Shown piece by piece: positions 45,001 to 54,003 of a stretch of DNA of 64,000 bases. Position 1 is the first letter of the stretch; each line of letters starts with the position of its first letter. A program made the translations under genes and the position numbers. Source of the stretch: CAIKBL01 sp964555355 (GTDB lineage: Bacteria; Pseudomonadota; Gammaproteobacteria; Ga0077536); the NCBI GenBank assembly GCA_964555355.1, contig CAZKRY010000003.1, positions 248,001 through 312,000 on the forward strand, read 5' to 3'. The notes under the pieces were generated by a model that saw only the letters and a list, made by a program, of their open reading frames with translations, did not search any database and was not told the origin of the DNA.

Positions 45001-46698
45001 TTGCGCCGTGGGCGCAAGCAAATTGCTCTCGGGCCCAATGGGGGTCGAGATCTGGGTCACAAGTTCTTCGCGAATACCATCGAGCGGCGGATTGGTCACC
45101 TGCGCGAATAATTGCTTGAAATAATCGAACAACAGGCGCGGGCGATCCGAGAGCACCGCCAATGCGGCATCGGTGCCCATCGACCCGATCGGCTCTTCGC
45201 CTTTTTCGGCCATGGGCTGCATGATGATGCGCAGATCTTCGTGCGTGTAGCCGTAGGCCTTTTGCCGTTGCAGCACGGTGTCGTGATCGACCGCGTACAC
45301 ATGCTGCGGCTCGGGCAGCGCGGACAACGCGACATGGTGCTGGCGTAGCCAATCCGCGTAGGGGTGCTCGTCGATATAACGCTGTTTGAGTTCGGCGTCG
45401 TCGATGATTCGACCCTCGACGGTGTCGACCAAAAAAATCCGTCCGGGGTGCAGTCGTTCTTTGAGCGCGATGTTTTCGGGTTCGAAATCAAGCACGCCAA
45501 CTTCGGACGCCATCACGACCATGCCGTCCTTGGTAACGTAATAGCGCGATGGGCGCAGCCCGTTCCGGTCGAGCACGGCGCCGATTATCTTGCCATCGGT
45601 GAATGCGATGGAAGCCGGACCATCCCATGGTTCCATCAAACAACCGTGGTATTCATAGAATGCCTTACGCGCCGGTTCCATCTGCTGGTGCGCGCTCCAG
45701 GCTTCTGGGATCATCATCAAGATGGCGAGCGGCAGCGGCCGGCCGGCCATGTGCAGAAATTCCAGCACTTGGTCAAAGCTTGCGGAGTCCGAGCTGCCTT
45801 CGATGACGATGGGAAATAGCTTCTTTAGGTCGTCGCCGAAAACGTCGGATTCGCACAGCGCTTCGCGGGCGCGCATCCAATTGATGTTGCCCCGTAAGGT
45901 GTTGATTTCGCCGTTGTGTGCGATGTAGCGGAACGGATGCGCCAACGGCCACGACGGAAACGTATTGGTCGAAAACCGCTGATGAACGAGCGCCAGACCT
46001 GATTCGACCAGCGGATCACACAAATCCGGGAATTGCTGCTCGACTTGCGCCGCATTGAGCATGCCTTTGTAGATTAAAACGCGGTGCGACAGGCTCGGCA
46101 CATAAAACAGGTTCTTCTCCGCCATGTCGGAGCGCCAAATCGCGTGCTCGACGCGTTTGCGGATGACATAAAGCTTGCGTTCGAACGCATCCGGGTCCTG
46201 GATGCTTTGACTGCACCCGACAAAAATCTGTTCGAACGCCGGCTCACAGGCTTTGGCGGTAGGACCGATTGAACTATCGTCGCTGGGCACTTTGCGCCAG
46301 CCGAGCAGAGTCTGCCCCTCTTCCTCCACCATGCGCGCGAACTTCGCTTTGCACGCCGCGGCCGCGGTAGGTTCAAGCGGCAAAAATACCAAGCCTGCCG
46401 CGTATCGGCCGGCCGGCGGCAACGTAATGCCAAGGCTCGCGCAACGCGCGCGCAAAAACGCATCCGGCGTTTGAATCAGGATGCCCGCACCGTCTCCGGT
46501 GTTGATTTCGCAGCCACAGGCGCCGCGATGCTCAAGATTTTTGAGAATGGTGAGCGCGCGTTCGATGGTGGTGTGGGATTTACGTCCCTTAATATCGACG
46601 ACAAACCCTACGCCACACGCGTCGTGTTCGAAGCTTGGGTCATACAGCCCTTCGGTGGGCCGCCCTTGCTGCGGAAAATGGGTTTCCTCGGTGACCAT
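42088..46698 (-). CDS. gltB: Glutamate synthase (NADPH) large subunit
   Basis: Enzyme of 1536 residues making glutamate from glutamine and 2-oxoglutarate. The class II amidotransferase nucleophile is Cys28 in DACGVGFVVD, exposed after removal of a 27-residue propeptide. A central domain, an FMN-binding synthase barrel (GEGGEDPARF, KPGEGGQLPGHKV, ISPPPHHDIYSIEDLAQLI) and the 3Fe-4S cysteines in CVMMRVCHLNTCPVG follow. The C-terminal GXGXG beta-helix (FGVRNSGAEAVVEGVGDHGCEYMTGG) ends the chain. Together with GltD it forms the main ammonium-assimilation route with glutamine synthetase. A promoter about 215 bp upstream gives a long leader. Confidence 0.96.
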   Translation of the reverse strand: MVTEETHFPQQGRPTEGLYDPSFEHDACGVGFVVDIKGRKSHTTIERALTILKNLEHRGACGCEINTGDGAGILIQTPDAFLRARCASLGITLPPAGRYAAGLVFLPLEPTAAAACKAKFARMVEEEGQTLLGWRKVPSDDSSIGPTAKACEPAFEQIFVGCSQSIQDPDAFERKLYVIRKRVEHAIWRSDMAEKNLFYVPSLSHRVLIYKGMLNAAQVEQQFPDLCDPLVESGLALVHQRFSTNTFPSWPLAHPFRYIAHNGEINTLRGNINWMRAREALCESDVFGDDLKKLFPIVIEGSSDSASFDQVLEFLHMAGRPLPLAILMMIPEAWSAHQQMEPARKAFYEYHGCLMEPWDGPASIAFTDGKIIGAVLDRNGLRPSRYYVTKDGMVVMASEVGVLDFEPENIALKERLHPGRIFLVDTVEGRIIDDAELKQRYIDEHPYADWLRQHHVALSALPEPQHVYAVDHDTVLQRQKAYGYTHEDLRIIMQPMAEKGEEPIGSMGTDAALAVLSDRPRLLFDYFKQLFAQVTNPPLDGIREELVTQISTPIGPESNLLAPTAQSCRRIKLDSPVLNNQDLARLRHVTAHGFSATTITALYPIAQGAKGLEAALTTLFAEVDHAIDAGYSFVILSDRGMNAELAPIPSLLATAGTHHHLVRNGRRMRVGLVLESGEPREVHHFCALLGYGADAINPYLAFETLYDLLQQGVIKASAVKGRKGTEEIYDTAVRNYIKAVNKGLVKVMSKMGISTVQSYRGAQIFEAVGLDKAFIDKYFTYTASRIGGIGLETIEHEVTLRHHGAFPARVPGKLELDWGGEYQWRRDGEYHLFNPDTVYKLQHSTRAGQYKIFREYTALVDRQSENLATLRGLFKFKNDRPPVPLAEVESIESIMKRFHTGAMSYGSISAEAHETLAIALNRIGGRSNTGEGGEDPARFKRDANGDLRRSAIKQVASGRFGVTSEYLVNADDLQIKMAQGAKPGEGGQLPGHKVYPWIAKVRYSTPGVGLISPPPHHDIYSIEDLAQLIHDLKNSNPEARIHVKLVAEVGVGTVAAGVAKAFSDVVLISGYDGGTGASPVTSLKHAGVPWELGLAETQQVLVQNKLRDRIVVQVDGQMKTGRDVIIGALLGAEEYGFATAPLVVMGCVMMRVCHLNTCPVGIATQDPRLRAKFSGKPEFVENFFRFIAEEVREYMAELGFRTLEEMIGQASRLDVADAVDHWKAKGLDLSKILYQPEVPGVPTRSVRTQDHGLDRSLDRTTLVPACLPALIDRRPVELDVPIRNVNRTVGTILGYELTKRHGGAGLPDDTIKIRFQGSAGQSFGAFIPRGITLSLEGDANDYIGKGLSGGKIMVFPSRKATFVAEENIIIGNVALYGATSGEAYFRGVAGERFGVRNSGAEAVVEGVGDHGCEYMTGGRVVIIGKTGRNFAAGMSGGVAYVFDPNDRFPQLCNTDMVDLEALEAQEDEDAVVRLLNNHIKYTDSAVARKILEQWSVHKRKFLKVMPRDYKSVLTAIARARQAGLPEDQAIMEAAHG

Positions 46699-46794
46699 AG
46701 TCGCTACCTGTTTCAGGACTCAAAAATCGCTTGCGGGCCGCCGCGCCGCATGGGTTATTGATTCCGGAACCGCTGCGGCGGGCAGGGGTTCCCG

Positions 46795-46812
46795 TGGCAT
46801 CACGTGATGCCA
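46795..46812. promoter_or_regulatory. Perfect 18-bp palindrome in the gltB leader
   Basis: TGGCATCACGTGATGCCA is fully self-complementary and lies between the predicted gltB transcription start and its start codon. It could be a dimeric repressor site or, in RNA, a stem. The rest of the leader (46699-46905) shows no open frame or recognised riboswitch. Confidence 0.5.
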
Positions 46813-46912
46813 AGGACGCAATAACTGGAATCCTTCTGTTTAGACGCTTCTGTACTAGGCGTCGCCAGCAGCGCCTGCCATCAGCCTTGGCTACCGGGAC
46901 AAAAGGGTGGCG

Positions 46913-46942
46913 ATTATAGCGTTGGCCCGCGCGGGGTGTCAC
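46913..46942 (-). promoter_or_regulatory. Sigma-70 type promoter of gltB
   Basis: On the reverse strand GTGACA (46937-46942) and TATAAT (46913-46918) are spaced by 18 bp, a near-consensus pair. The start would be near 46906, giving a leader of about 208 nt before the gltB ATG. No other gene begins between these points. Confidence 0.65.
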
Positions 46943-47067
46943 TCGCGCGATTAGCCAAGCGTCGAACGCCCATTGGCGAGCCGAACGCGCATCCTATGCC
47001 ACTGTTCGCGCTGCATTATTGTGCGGCGAGCTACCGCGAGGAGTGGTGACTTTAGAATGCTGGTTCG

Positions 47068-48825
47068 CTAGCGCATGGCATCACGTAGGCTGCCCAGTGA
47101 ACGCGCCCACGGCTTCGTACCCTTTAGCGGCGCGGGGAGTTTGCCGAGCGCCGCGACCGCAGCCGCGCGCGTGGGATAGAAACCATAGACCACGAGGTAC
47201 AACGGCTTGCCATTGAGCGAGCTCGTGAGGACTGCGCTCTGGGCGGAAATGCCCCGCTGCGCGCGAAACCGCTCCGCGGCGGCACGTTCACGTACGCCAA
47301 ATAATTGCAGCGTATGCCCCGATGCCGGTTGTTTGAGCAGCCAATCGGCCGAGAATCCCTTGATGGTGGCGGCTGTCTCGGACGTTGCCGCCGGTTTCGG
47401 TGGCGTGGGTTTAGCGACGGGTTTAGGAGCCGGCTTAGTGGCGGGTGACGCGGTCTGCGACGCACGCGAAAGTGCTTTGGGCACTGGCGCGGAAGCCTCC
47501 TTCGTCGAAGGCGCCGGGTCTTTTGCGGAGGCTACTTTCGCAGGCGTTTCAGTGTTGGGGAGCGACGCCATCGGCGGCACCGGCGTCGGCGGTTCGACCG
47601 GCCCCACAATCGTGGGCGGGAGCGGCGCCGGAGCTTCGGCCACCACCGTTGCGGTCGGCGGTGCGGCACTTGTGACCGGATCCGGCATCGGCGTTGAGAA
47701 CGGTACCGGGACCGGCGGAGGTAATGAAGCGTTCGGCGGGGGCAGCGTTTCTGTCACCTCGTCAGCGCCTGCGTCATTGACTCCGGGAGGCACGGGTGCC
47801 GGTTCCGAAGCCAAGGGAGCGGGTCCATTTACCGCATCTCCCTGCGGCACGGGATTGGCGTCCGTGTTTGGTGCTGGGGTTGTTGAAGGTGTTGGTTCGA
47901 GTTCAATTTGCTCCGTGGTTGTCACGCTAGGCGCGATCGGATTGCGGGTTGCCCACCATGCACCGCCCGCAATCGCCGCGACCGCAAGTATCCAGAAGAC
48001 CCCGTTAAACGCGCGGCGCGGGAGCGCCGGCGACGCCCCTTGACGAGACCCACGCTTGCCAAGGGTTTTGGTAGTGGATGCGCCGGCCAAATGCTGACGG
48101 CCCAGTGTCACAACTTTACCGACCTGCCCATCGGCCTCCGCGGCCATTCGCGCGTAATCGTTACTGGAAAAAAACTCGCCGGCATTAAGGCCGACGGCAT
48201 GCATGCGTTGCTCGATGAGCGGTTGCACCTGATTTTCGACCAGTTTTGGGATCTCGACGACATGCACCAAGCCATGTTGAGGATGCGCGCGCTGTAGGCT
48301 ATCGAGAAGCGCCGAGCGATCCAGATCGGCGGCGAGCAAGACGCGCAACTCCGCAAATTGATCGTCGGCATGCGCGAGCGACACGATAAAGGCCGTTGTC
48401 TCAGGCAACAGCTGCTCGGCATCATCGATCATTAACACGACGACTTTGCCAGCACGTTCAAGCGAGGCGATGCGTAACCGTAATTGTTGCTGGGCCGCTT
48501 CGAGCGCTTCCCGATCATGCTCGATGTCCAATTCATCGAGTAGCGCTGACGTGAGCATCGGAATATTGAGGCCAGGCGCGCCCTGCACACGCACGGGCAC
48601 CCAGCTTGAACGCTGTCCCGCTGAAAAGTAATCGAGCAAAGTCGATTTACCGCTATCTTGGCCGCCGTTCAACACAATAATCTGGCGGCCAAACTCGATC
48701 AGATGTTCGATGAGATCGAGCCGTTGCTGCAGCGTGGAGCCGATATACATGCCGGCAATCGAAACGTCGCGCGCAAAGGCGCGGGCGATTGCCGATTCGG
48801 TCTCCAGCCCTTCTATTTCACTCAT
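47068..48825 (-). CDS. DamX-like protein: AAA ATPase, membrane helix and SPOR domain
   Basis: Protein of 585 residues. An N-terminal ExeA/GspA-like ATPase has Walker A LNGGQDSGKSTLLDYF and Walker B VVVLMIDDAEQLLPE. A single membrane helix (VFWILAVAAIAGGAWWA, about residues 278-294) is followed by a long periplasmic Pro/Ala/Thr-rich stretch and a C-terminal SPOR domain (HTLQLFGVRERAAAERFRAQ ... LYLVVYGFYPTRAAAVAALGKLP). SPOR domains bind denuded septal peptidoglycan, so a cell-division role is likely. The position after dgt and the aroK-aroB pair, as in damX loci of gammaproteobacteria, supports the name. Confidence 0.85.
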   Translation of the reverse strand: MSEIEGLETESAIARAFARDVSIAGMYIGSTLQQRLDLIEHLIEFGRQIIVLNGGQDSGKSTLLDYFSAGQRSSWVPVRVQGAPGLNIPMLTSALLDELDIEHDREALEAAQQQLRLRIASLERAGKVVVLMIDDAEQLLPETTAFIVSLAHADDQFAELRVLLAADLDRSALLDSLQRAHPQHGLVHVVEIPKLVENQVQPLIEQRMHAVGLNAGEFFSSNDYARMAAEADGQVGKVVTLGRQHLAGASTTKTLGKRGSRQGASPALPRRAFNGVFWILAVAAIAGGAWWATRNPIAPSVTTTEQIELEPTPSTTPAPNTDANPVPQGDAVNGPAPLASEPAPVPPGVNDAGADEVTETLPPPNASLPPPVPVPFSTPMPDPVTSAAPPTATVVAEAPAPLPPTIVGPVEPPTPVPPMASLPNTETPAKVASAKDPAPSTKEASAPVPKALSRASQTASPATKPAPKPVAKPTPPKPAATSETAATIKGFSADWLLKQPASGHTLQLFGVRERAAAERFRAQRGISAQSAVLTSSLNGKPLYLVVYGFYPTRAAAVAALGKLPAPLKGTKPWARSLGSLRDAMR

Positions 48826-48866
48826 TCTCGAGGTCCTACACAGTTATCCGCCTAATCGCGGCGGTA

Positions 48867-50039
48867 TCAGCGCATCTTACCCATAAGCCTTGCATGTTCG
48901 GCAATGGCAAATCGATCGGTCATTCCGGCGATATAGTCGGCGACGATGCGTGCCTGTGAGGCATCGTCGTGCGGGGCCGCTCGCACCGGCACCAAGCGCG
49001 GATCGTGCATGAAAAAATCAAACAGCTCATGCACAACCTTGCGCGAATTATCCGCCATCTCCACAACCCGTGCGTGCTCATACAAACTCTTGCGCAAGAT
49101 TCTCTTGAGTTCCAGATGCGCCGTTTTGACTTCCGGGCGAAAATCCAACAGCGTGACCGCGCAGTCGCGGACGTCACTCACGGTTGAAATGCGCCGGTCC
49201 GCTAAGCGCGCAAGCGTCGTCTCGATTAGATCGGACACAAAAAAATTCAACATCCGCCTGATCACCGTATACCACACCCGCTTACTATCGAGCGTCGGCC
49301 AGCGCGCCATGACCTCGGATTCGGTTGACTTGAATAACGGGAATTCGCGCAGCCCATCGATATGTAGCAATCCCGCTCTAAGGCCGTCATCGAGATCATG
49401 ATGGTTATAGCCGATTTCATCTGCGACGTTGGCAATTTGCGCTTCGAGCGAAGGCTGCGAGCCATCGATAAATCGTCGCCCGACTTCGCCTAACTCACGT
49501 GCTTTGACAACGCTGCAGTGCTTGAGAATGCCCTCCCGCGTATCGAACATTAAGTTCAACCCACTAAAATCTGGATAACGCTGCTCAAGCACATCGACTA
49601 CCCGTAATGACTGCAGGTTATGTTCAAAGCCGCCGAATGCCGCCATACATGAATTAAGCGCGCTCTGCCCAGCATGGCCAAATGGGGTATGGCCAAGATC
49701 GTGCGCAAGCGCGATCGCTTCGGTCAGGTCTTCGTTCAAACGTAGCGCGCGGGCGACGCTGCGCGAGATTTGTGCGATCTCGAGCGAGTGCGTGAGTCGG
49801 GTGCGGAACATGTCGCCTTCGTGATTCACGAACACCTGCGTCTTGTATTCGAGTCGGCGAAACGCCGAACAATGGACGATGCGATCGCGGTCGCGTTGAA
49901 ACTCGGTGCGCCAGGCGGGTGGGTCTTCGTGAAATGCCCGCCCGACACTGTTGGCGGCCGTCACCGCATAAGGCGCGAGGATCGTCTCCTGGGGTTGCAA
50001 TTTGGTTGGTCGCGTGGTCATCCGAGTAGGCGAATTCAC
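48867..50039 (-). CDS. dgt: dGTP triphosphohydrolase-like HD protein
   Basis: HD-superfamily nucleotide phosphohydrolase of 390 residues. Metal ligands are visible in RTRLTHSLEIAQI (His), ALAHDLGHTPFGHAG (His-Asp) and EIGYNHHDLDDGLRAG (Asp region). The N-terminal DRDRIVHCSAFRRLEYKTQVF is typical of the Dgt type 2 group, which hydrolyses dNTPs to nucleoside and triphosphate. The GTG start overlaps the aroB stop as GTGA, placing it firmly in the aroK-aroB operon. Confidence 0.92.
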   Translation of the reverse strand: MNSPTRMTTRPTKLQPQETILAPYAVTAANSVGRAFHEDPPAWRTEFQRDRDRIVHCSAFRRLEYKTQVFVNHEGDMFRTRLTHSLEIAQISRSVARALRLNEDLTEAIALAHDLGHTPFGHAGQSALNSCMAAFGGFEHNLQSLRVVDVLEQRYPDFSGLNLMFDTREGILKHCSVVKARELGEVGRRFIDGSQPSLEAQIANVADEIGYNHHDLDDGLRAGLLHIDGLREFPLFKSTESEVMARWPTLDSKRVWYTVIRRMLNFFVSDLIETTLARLADRRISTVSDVRDCAVTLLDFRPEVKTAHLELKRILRKSLYEHARVVEMADNSRKVVHELFDFFMHDPRLVPVRAAPHDDASQARIVADYIAGMTDRFAIAEHARLMGKMR

Positions 50040-51124
50040 GCCGCGGCGGACTCGCGTTCATCGAGCGTCGCGCGTAGTGCTTCGGACGTGTAGTCGCCAA
50101 CAAGGGCAGCACGCCCGAGCGCGTGAAGCAGCACCAGTCGAATTTTGCCGCCTGAATTCTTTTTATCGATGCGCATGGCTTCCAATATCTCGTCGGCCGA
50201 GAGCGCCGCGGGTGGGTAGGTCGGCAGTCTGGCCGCTTGCACCAAGCGCACCGCGCGCGCGCAATCAGACGCCGAGATTAACCTGAGCCGAGCGGACATG
50301 CGCGCGGCCATGCACATACCGGCGCCTACTGCTTCGCCGTGCAACCATTGGCCGTAGCCCAACGCATGTTCAATACCATGTCCAAAGGTATGGCCGAGAT
50401 TCAACAACGCGCGCTCTCCCGCTTCGCGCTCGTCGCGCCCGACAATATGTGCCTTGTTGCGGCACGACCGCTCGATAGCGTACTGAAGCGCGGCGGCATC
50501 TCGTTCTAACAACGCGTCAAGGTTAACTTCGAGCCAGCACAAAAACTCGTAATCGCCGAGCAGTCCGTATTTGATAACTTCCGCAAGACCTGCACAAAGC
50601 TCGCGCTGCGGTAACGTGGCGAGCGTATCCAAATCGATCAACACCGCGCGCGGCTGATAAAAAGCGCCAATCATGTTTTTACCCAGCGGATGATTCACCG
50701 CGGTCTTGCCGCCAACGGATGAATCGACTTGCGCGAGCAAGGTAGTGGGAAGTTGTACGAAGTCGATACCGCGCTGGTAGCACGCAGCGGCAAACCCCGC
50801 GATATCACCGACAACGCCACCGCCCAGCGCAGCGAGCGCCGCGCTCCGTTCGAACCGCGCGGCAAGTAATGCCGATTGAATCTGCTCGAAACTCTCGAGC
50901 GTTTTATATTCTTCGCCATCTCGCAGCAGCACATGACTCACCTCTGCGTTCGCAAAATGGCGTGCTACTCGTTCTAAATAAAGCGGCGCAACGATTTCGT
51001 TGCTGACTAACATGATTTGCCGATGCGGTAACGTCCGGCGCAGAAGCCCTCCATCGTGGAGCAAACCTTGACCGATTACGATCTGATATCGACGTTCGGC
51101 CAGTTCAACATCGATGTTAAGCAT
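50036..51124 (-). CDS. aroB: 3-dehydroquinate synthase
   Basis: Shikimate-pathway enzyme of about 362 residues cyclising DAHP to 3-dehydroquinate with NAD and a divalent metal. Blocks GGGVVGDIAGFAAACYQRGIDFVQLPTTLLAQVDSSVGGKTAVNHPLGKN are diagnostic in order (quoted in parts: GGGVVGDIAGFAA, QVDSSVGGKTAVNHP). Metal ligands lie in AEVIKYGLL (Glu) and LNLGHTFGHGIEHALGY (His). The ATG at 51124 overlaps the end of aroK and fits the family start MLNIDVELAERRYQI; an ATG four codons earlier is possible. Confidence 0.94.
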   Translation of the reverse strand: MLNIDVELAERRYQIVIGQGLLHDGGLLRRTLPHRQIMLVSNEIVAPLYLERVARHFANAEVSHVLLRDGEEYKTLESFEQIQSALLAARFERSAALAALGGGVVGDIAGFAAACYQRGIDFVQLPTTLLAQVDSSVGGKTAVNHPLGKNMIGAFYQPRAVLIDLDTLATLPQRELCAGLAEVIKYGLLGDYEFLCWLEVNLDALLERDAAALQYAIERSCRNKAHIVGRDEREAGERALLNLGHTFGHGIEHALGYGQWLHGEAVGAGMCMAARMSARLRLISASDCARAVRLVQAARLPTYPPAALSADEILEAMRIDKKNSGGKIRLVLLHALGRAALVGDYTSEALRATLDERESAAA

Positions 51125-51665
51125 GTTCGATGGCATCTTTTATCTTTTTGACGATTTCACCCAACGAGAACTTGCCGGTATCGATACCGAGATGCGCGGT
51201 GGCGCGATACATCGGCTCGCGCGTGGTCACGATTTCGCGCAGCCGGATCGCGCGATCCGGGGTGTTTAGTAGCGGCCGACTTACATCTGTGCGCATTCGT
51301 GCCAGCAGTTCTTCGACGTCCGCGTGAAGGTAGGCGACAAAACCCCGTGCGTGCAAATTGGCGCGATTGTCGGCGTCCAACACGGCACCACCGCCGGTTG
51401 CCAACACAATCTCGTCGAGTTGCGTCAATTCGTTGATTAAGCGCTTTTCTCGCTGGCGAAAACCGGCTTCACCCTCAATTTCGAAAATCAGTGCAACAGA
51501 GACCCCGGTGCGCTTCTCAAGTTCATGGTCGCAATCGATAAACTTATATTTAAGCGCCTTGGCCAAACGCTTGCCGATGGTGGTCTTACCGGCGCCCATC
51601 GGGCCTATCAGAAAAATACGTGATGATGAGGGCATGAAGGCCGAGCCCGCTGCTTGAGCTTGCAT
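51117..51665 (-). CDS. aroK: Shikimate kinase
   Basis: Kinase of up to 182 residues phosphorylating shikimate. P-loop IFLIGPMGAGKTTIGKRLA, shikimate-binding FIDCDHELEKRTG (DxD), EGEAGFRQREKRLI, Walker-B-like VLATGGGAVL and the lid Arg in MRTDVSRPLL are present. A start at Met11 (51635) would match most relatives better; neither candidate has a strong Shine-Dalgarno. It sits between pilQ and aroB in the standard gammaproteobacterial arrangement. Confidence 0.95.
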   Translation of the reverse strand: MQAQAAGSAFMPSSSRIFLIGPMGAGKTTIGKRLAKALKYKFIDCDHELEKRTGVSVALIFEIEGEAGFRQREKRLINELTQLDEIVLATGGGAVLDADNRANLHARGFVAYLHADVEELLARMRTDVSRPLLNTPDRAIRLREIVTTREPMYRATAHLGIDTGKFSLGEIVKKIKDAIEHA

Positions 51666-51789
51666 AGATTGTTGCAGCAGAAACAGCGTGTGCCAAGGAA
51701 AGAGTGTCGCGAGGCGGCGCGCTCCGCGACGATTCGTGTAGATTCTATTTGACGCGGGCGCGCGCGCCCCCTAAGTCCTTATCGCTTCT

Positions 51790-53988
51790 TTATCGCGCCG
51801 ACAGCGACAATGACTCCTTCAATATCTTCGGGGTGACAAATATCAGGAGTTCCTGCTTTTCGACATTTTGACCCGTGCGCTTAAAGAGGTTTCCTAAGTA
51901 CGGCAGCTCGCCGAAGAACGGTACCGAATCTTTGTCGGTTCGATTGTTCGACTCAAAAATACCGCCGAGCACCACAGTCTCGCCGTTATCGACCAACACT
52001 TGCGTCGTGACTTCATTGGTATCGATTGACGGCACGCCGGCGAACACCTGGCCGATCGAGTCGCGATTGACGGTCAAGTCCATGATAACGCGATCATCCG
52101 GTGTGATGTGCGGCGTTACTTTGAGGCTCAGCACGGCCTTCTTGAACGAAACCGAAGTCGCGCCGCTTGAACTTGCTTCTTGGTACGGAATTTCGGTACC
52201 CGATTCGATCATCGCTTCTTTTTGATTCGCAGTGATGACCTGTGGGCTTGCGATGACCTCGCCGCGGCCTTCGACCTGCAGCGCCGATAACTCAAGCTGC
52301 AAGAGGTAGCTACCAATCTTACCGATTGACCAACGGAATGCCGCGGCGGGGCCCGCCACCGGAAGATCGACGATGTAGTTTTCCTGACCGTCCGTATGAA
52401 AGCTGGTCGTGCCCGCATACTCGACATCGCCAGGAACGCTGCCGCCGATAGCGCTTAAAAGGTCGCCTTGGCCGTTCGCGTCAAGATTGTTTGCCTTGGG
52501 ATTGTTAATGTGGCTATAGCCAAAGCGCACGCCAATATCCTTACTAAAATCTTCATTGGCGACGACGATGCGCGACTCAATCAACACTTGGCGCACTGGA
52601 ATATCCAGCGCTTGTACAACCTTACGAATATCCGTCAGCGCTTCCGCCGTATCTTGCACCAGCAAGGTATTCGTTCGTTCGTCGACAGTGACATTACCGC
52701 GATCAGTCAGCAGGTTATTGGACTCGGCCTTGAGGAGATCCGCCAATGCGGACGCCTTGGCATAGTTCACTTGCACAAATTCGGTCTTCAGCGGTGCGAG
52801 TTCCTGAATTTGCTTCTGTGATTCCAGTTCAAGCTTTTCGCGCGCGGCAATCTCTTCTTGTGGGGCAACCATGACGACGTTGCCGGACTGGCGCATACCC
52901 AATCCCTTGGTCTTTAGGATGAGGTCCATCGCCTGATCCCACGGCACGTTTTTCAAGCGGAGCGTGACGTTGCCGGATACGGTGTCGCTGGTAACCAGAT
53001 TAAATCCCGTGAAGTCGGCGATTAGCTGTAAGACCGCACGCACTTCGATATCTTGAAAGTTGAGTGATAGCCGCTCGCCCGTGAAACCGAATTTGTCTTT
53101 CTTGAGTTGCTCCTCTTCGTCCTTGGTCAGCGGGCGCAATTCCAACGTGAAAAGGTTGTCCGACTGATACGCGAGATGTTCGTACAGGCCGACTGGTTTG
53201 ATGACCATGCGCGTGCCGTTGCCACGCCGCGTAGTGTCGATTTCGCGCGCGGGGGTTGCGAAGTCGAGTACGTCGAGCTTGCGATCAAGCGCATCAGGCA
53301 ACGCCGTGTCGATGAAATCGACGATCAGGTTTTCGCCTTGTTCTTCAATGTTGATGCCAACGTTGGGATCGGAGAGATCTACCATGATTTGGGCTTCGCC
53401 GCGTGGGCCACGGCGAAAGTCGATACCGCGCACTTGCGCGCCCTTGGCGTCGCCCGGCATCGTCATTGCCGCTGGCGTGGTGGGTGCGGGGGCAGTTTTA
53501 GCGCCGACCGCTTGCGTTTCGATATCGCCCTGTACACCTTCGAACGTTAGCGTGACTTCATTGCCCGCGGCGGCGATTTGGTAGGGCACAAGCTGAACTA
53601 GGTTTACGACCACTCGGGTCCGACCTTCCGCTTCCACCGCGGTCACGCTTTCGACTTTACCTACCCCGACACCGTGCACTTTTTCCTTCATGTTGATCGT
53701 GGTGCCTGGGAAGTCGAGGGCAACCCGCGCCGGGTTGTCGATCGTGAAATTAAGCGGCTCGCTTGGCACCGGGGCATCGAGCACCAACTTGATTTGCACT
53801 CTATCTCCTGGCAGCGACGTGTATTTAACGTCTTGCAAAGTGCCGGCTTGCGCACCGGCGTGAGCGCAAATCAGTAATAGGGCGGTGAACGTCAGCGCGA
53901 TGTGACGACCAATACGTTTAACATGCGTCATGCGAGTTAAGCCTTTGTTGATTTCCTGGCGGTGGTCGATGAAGTGAGACGCAAACAT
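51790..53988 (-). CDS. pilQ: Type IV pilus secretin PilQ
   Basis: Outer-membrane secretin of up to 732 residues through which type IV pili emerge. A signal peptide (IALTFTALLLICAHAGAQA) is followed by two AMIN domains (VKYTSLPGDRVQIKLVLDAP and GIDFRRGPRGEAQIMVDLSD), N0/N1 domains (LSLNFQDIEVRAVLQLIADFTGFNLV; TEFVQVNYAKASALADLL) and the secretin core ending in VPFFGELPYLGNLFKRTGQNVEKQELLIFVTPKIL. The first ATG has GGGGA eight bases upstream. A second at 53931 would place the signal peptide nearer the N-terminus. Confidence 0.94.
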   Translation of the reverse strand: MFASHFIDHRQEINKGLTRMTHVKRIGRHIALTFTALLLICAHAGAQAGTLQDVKYTSLPGDRVQIKLVLDAPVPSEPLNFTIDNPARVALDFPGTTINMKEKVHGVGVGKVESVTAVEAEGRTRVVVNLVQLVPYQIAAAGNEVTLTFEGVQGDIETQAVGAKTAPAPTTPAAMTMPGDAKGAQVRGIDFRRGPRGEAQIMVDLSDPNVGINIEEQGENLIVDFIDTALPDALDRKLDVLDFATPAREIDTTRRGNGTRMVIKPVGLYEHLAYQSDNLFTLELRPLTKDEEEQLKKDKFGFTGERLSLNFQDIEVRAVLQLIADFTGFNLVTSDTVSGNVTLRLKNVPWDQAMDLILKTKGLGMRQSGNVVMVAPQEEIAAREKLELESQKQIQELAPLKTEFVQVNYAKASALADLLKAESNNLLTDRGNVTVDERTNTLLVQDTAEALTDIRKVVQALDIPVRQVLIESRIVVANEDFSKDIGVRFGYSHINNPKANNLDANGQGDLLSAIGGSVPGDVEYAGTTSFHTDGQENYIVDLPVAGPAAAFRWSIGKIGSYLLQLELSALQVEGRGEVIASPQVITANQKEAMIESGTEIPYQEASSSGATSVSFKKAVLSLKVTPHITPDDRVIMDLTVNRDSIGQVFAGVPSIDTNEVTTQVLVDNGETVVLGGIFESNNRTDKDSVPFFGELPYLGNLFKRTGQNVEKQELLIFVTPKILKESLSLSAR

Positions 53989-54003
53989 GACTCTATTCCC
54001 CTG

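Noticed and set aside
47207..48043. 278-codon plus-strand frame opposite the damX-like gene
   Set aside because: Low-complexity Gly/Ala/Val shadow of the Pro-rich antisense strand.
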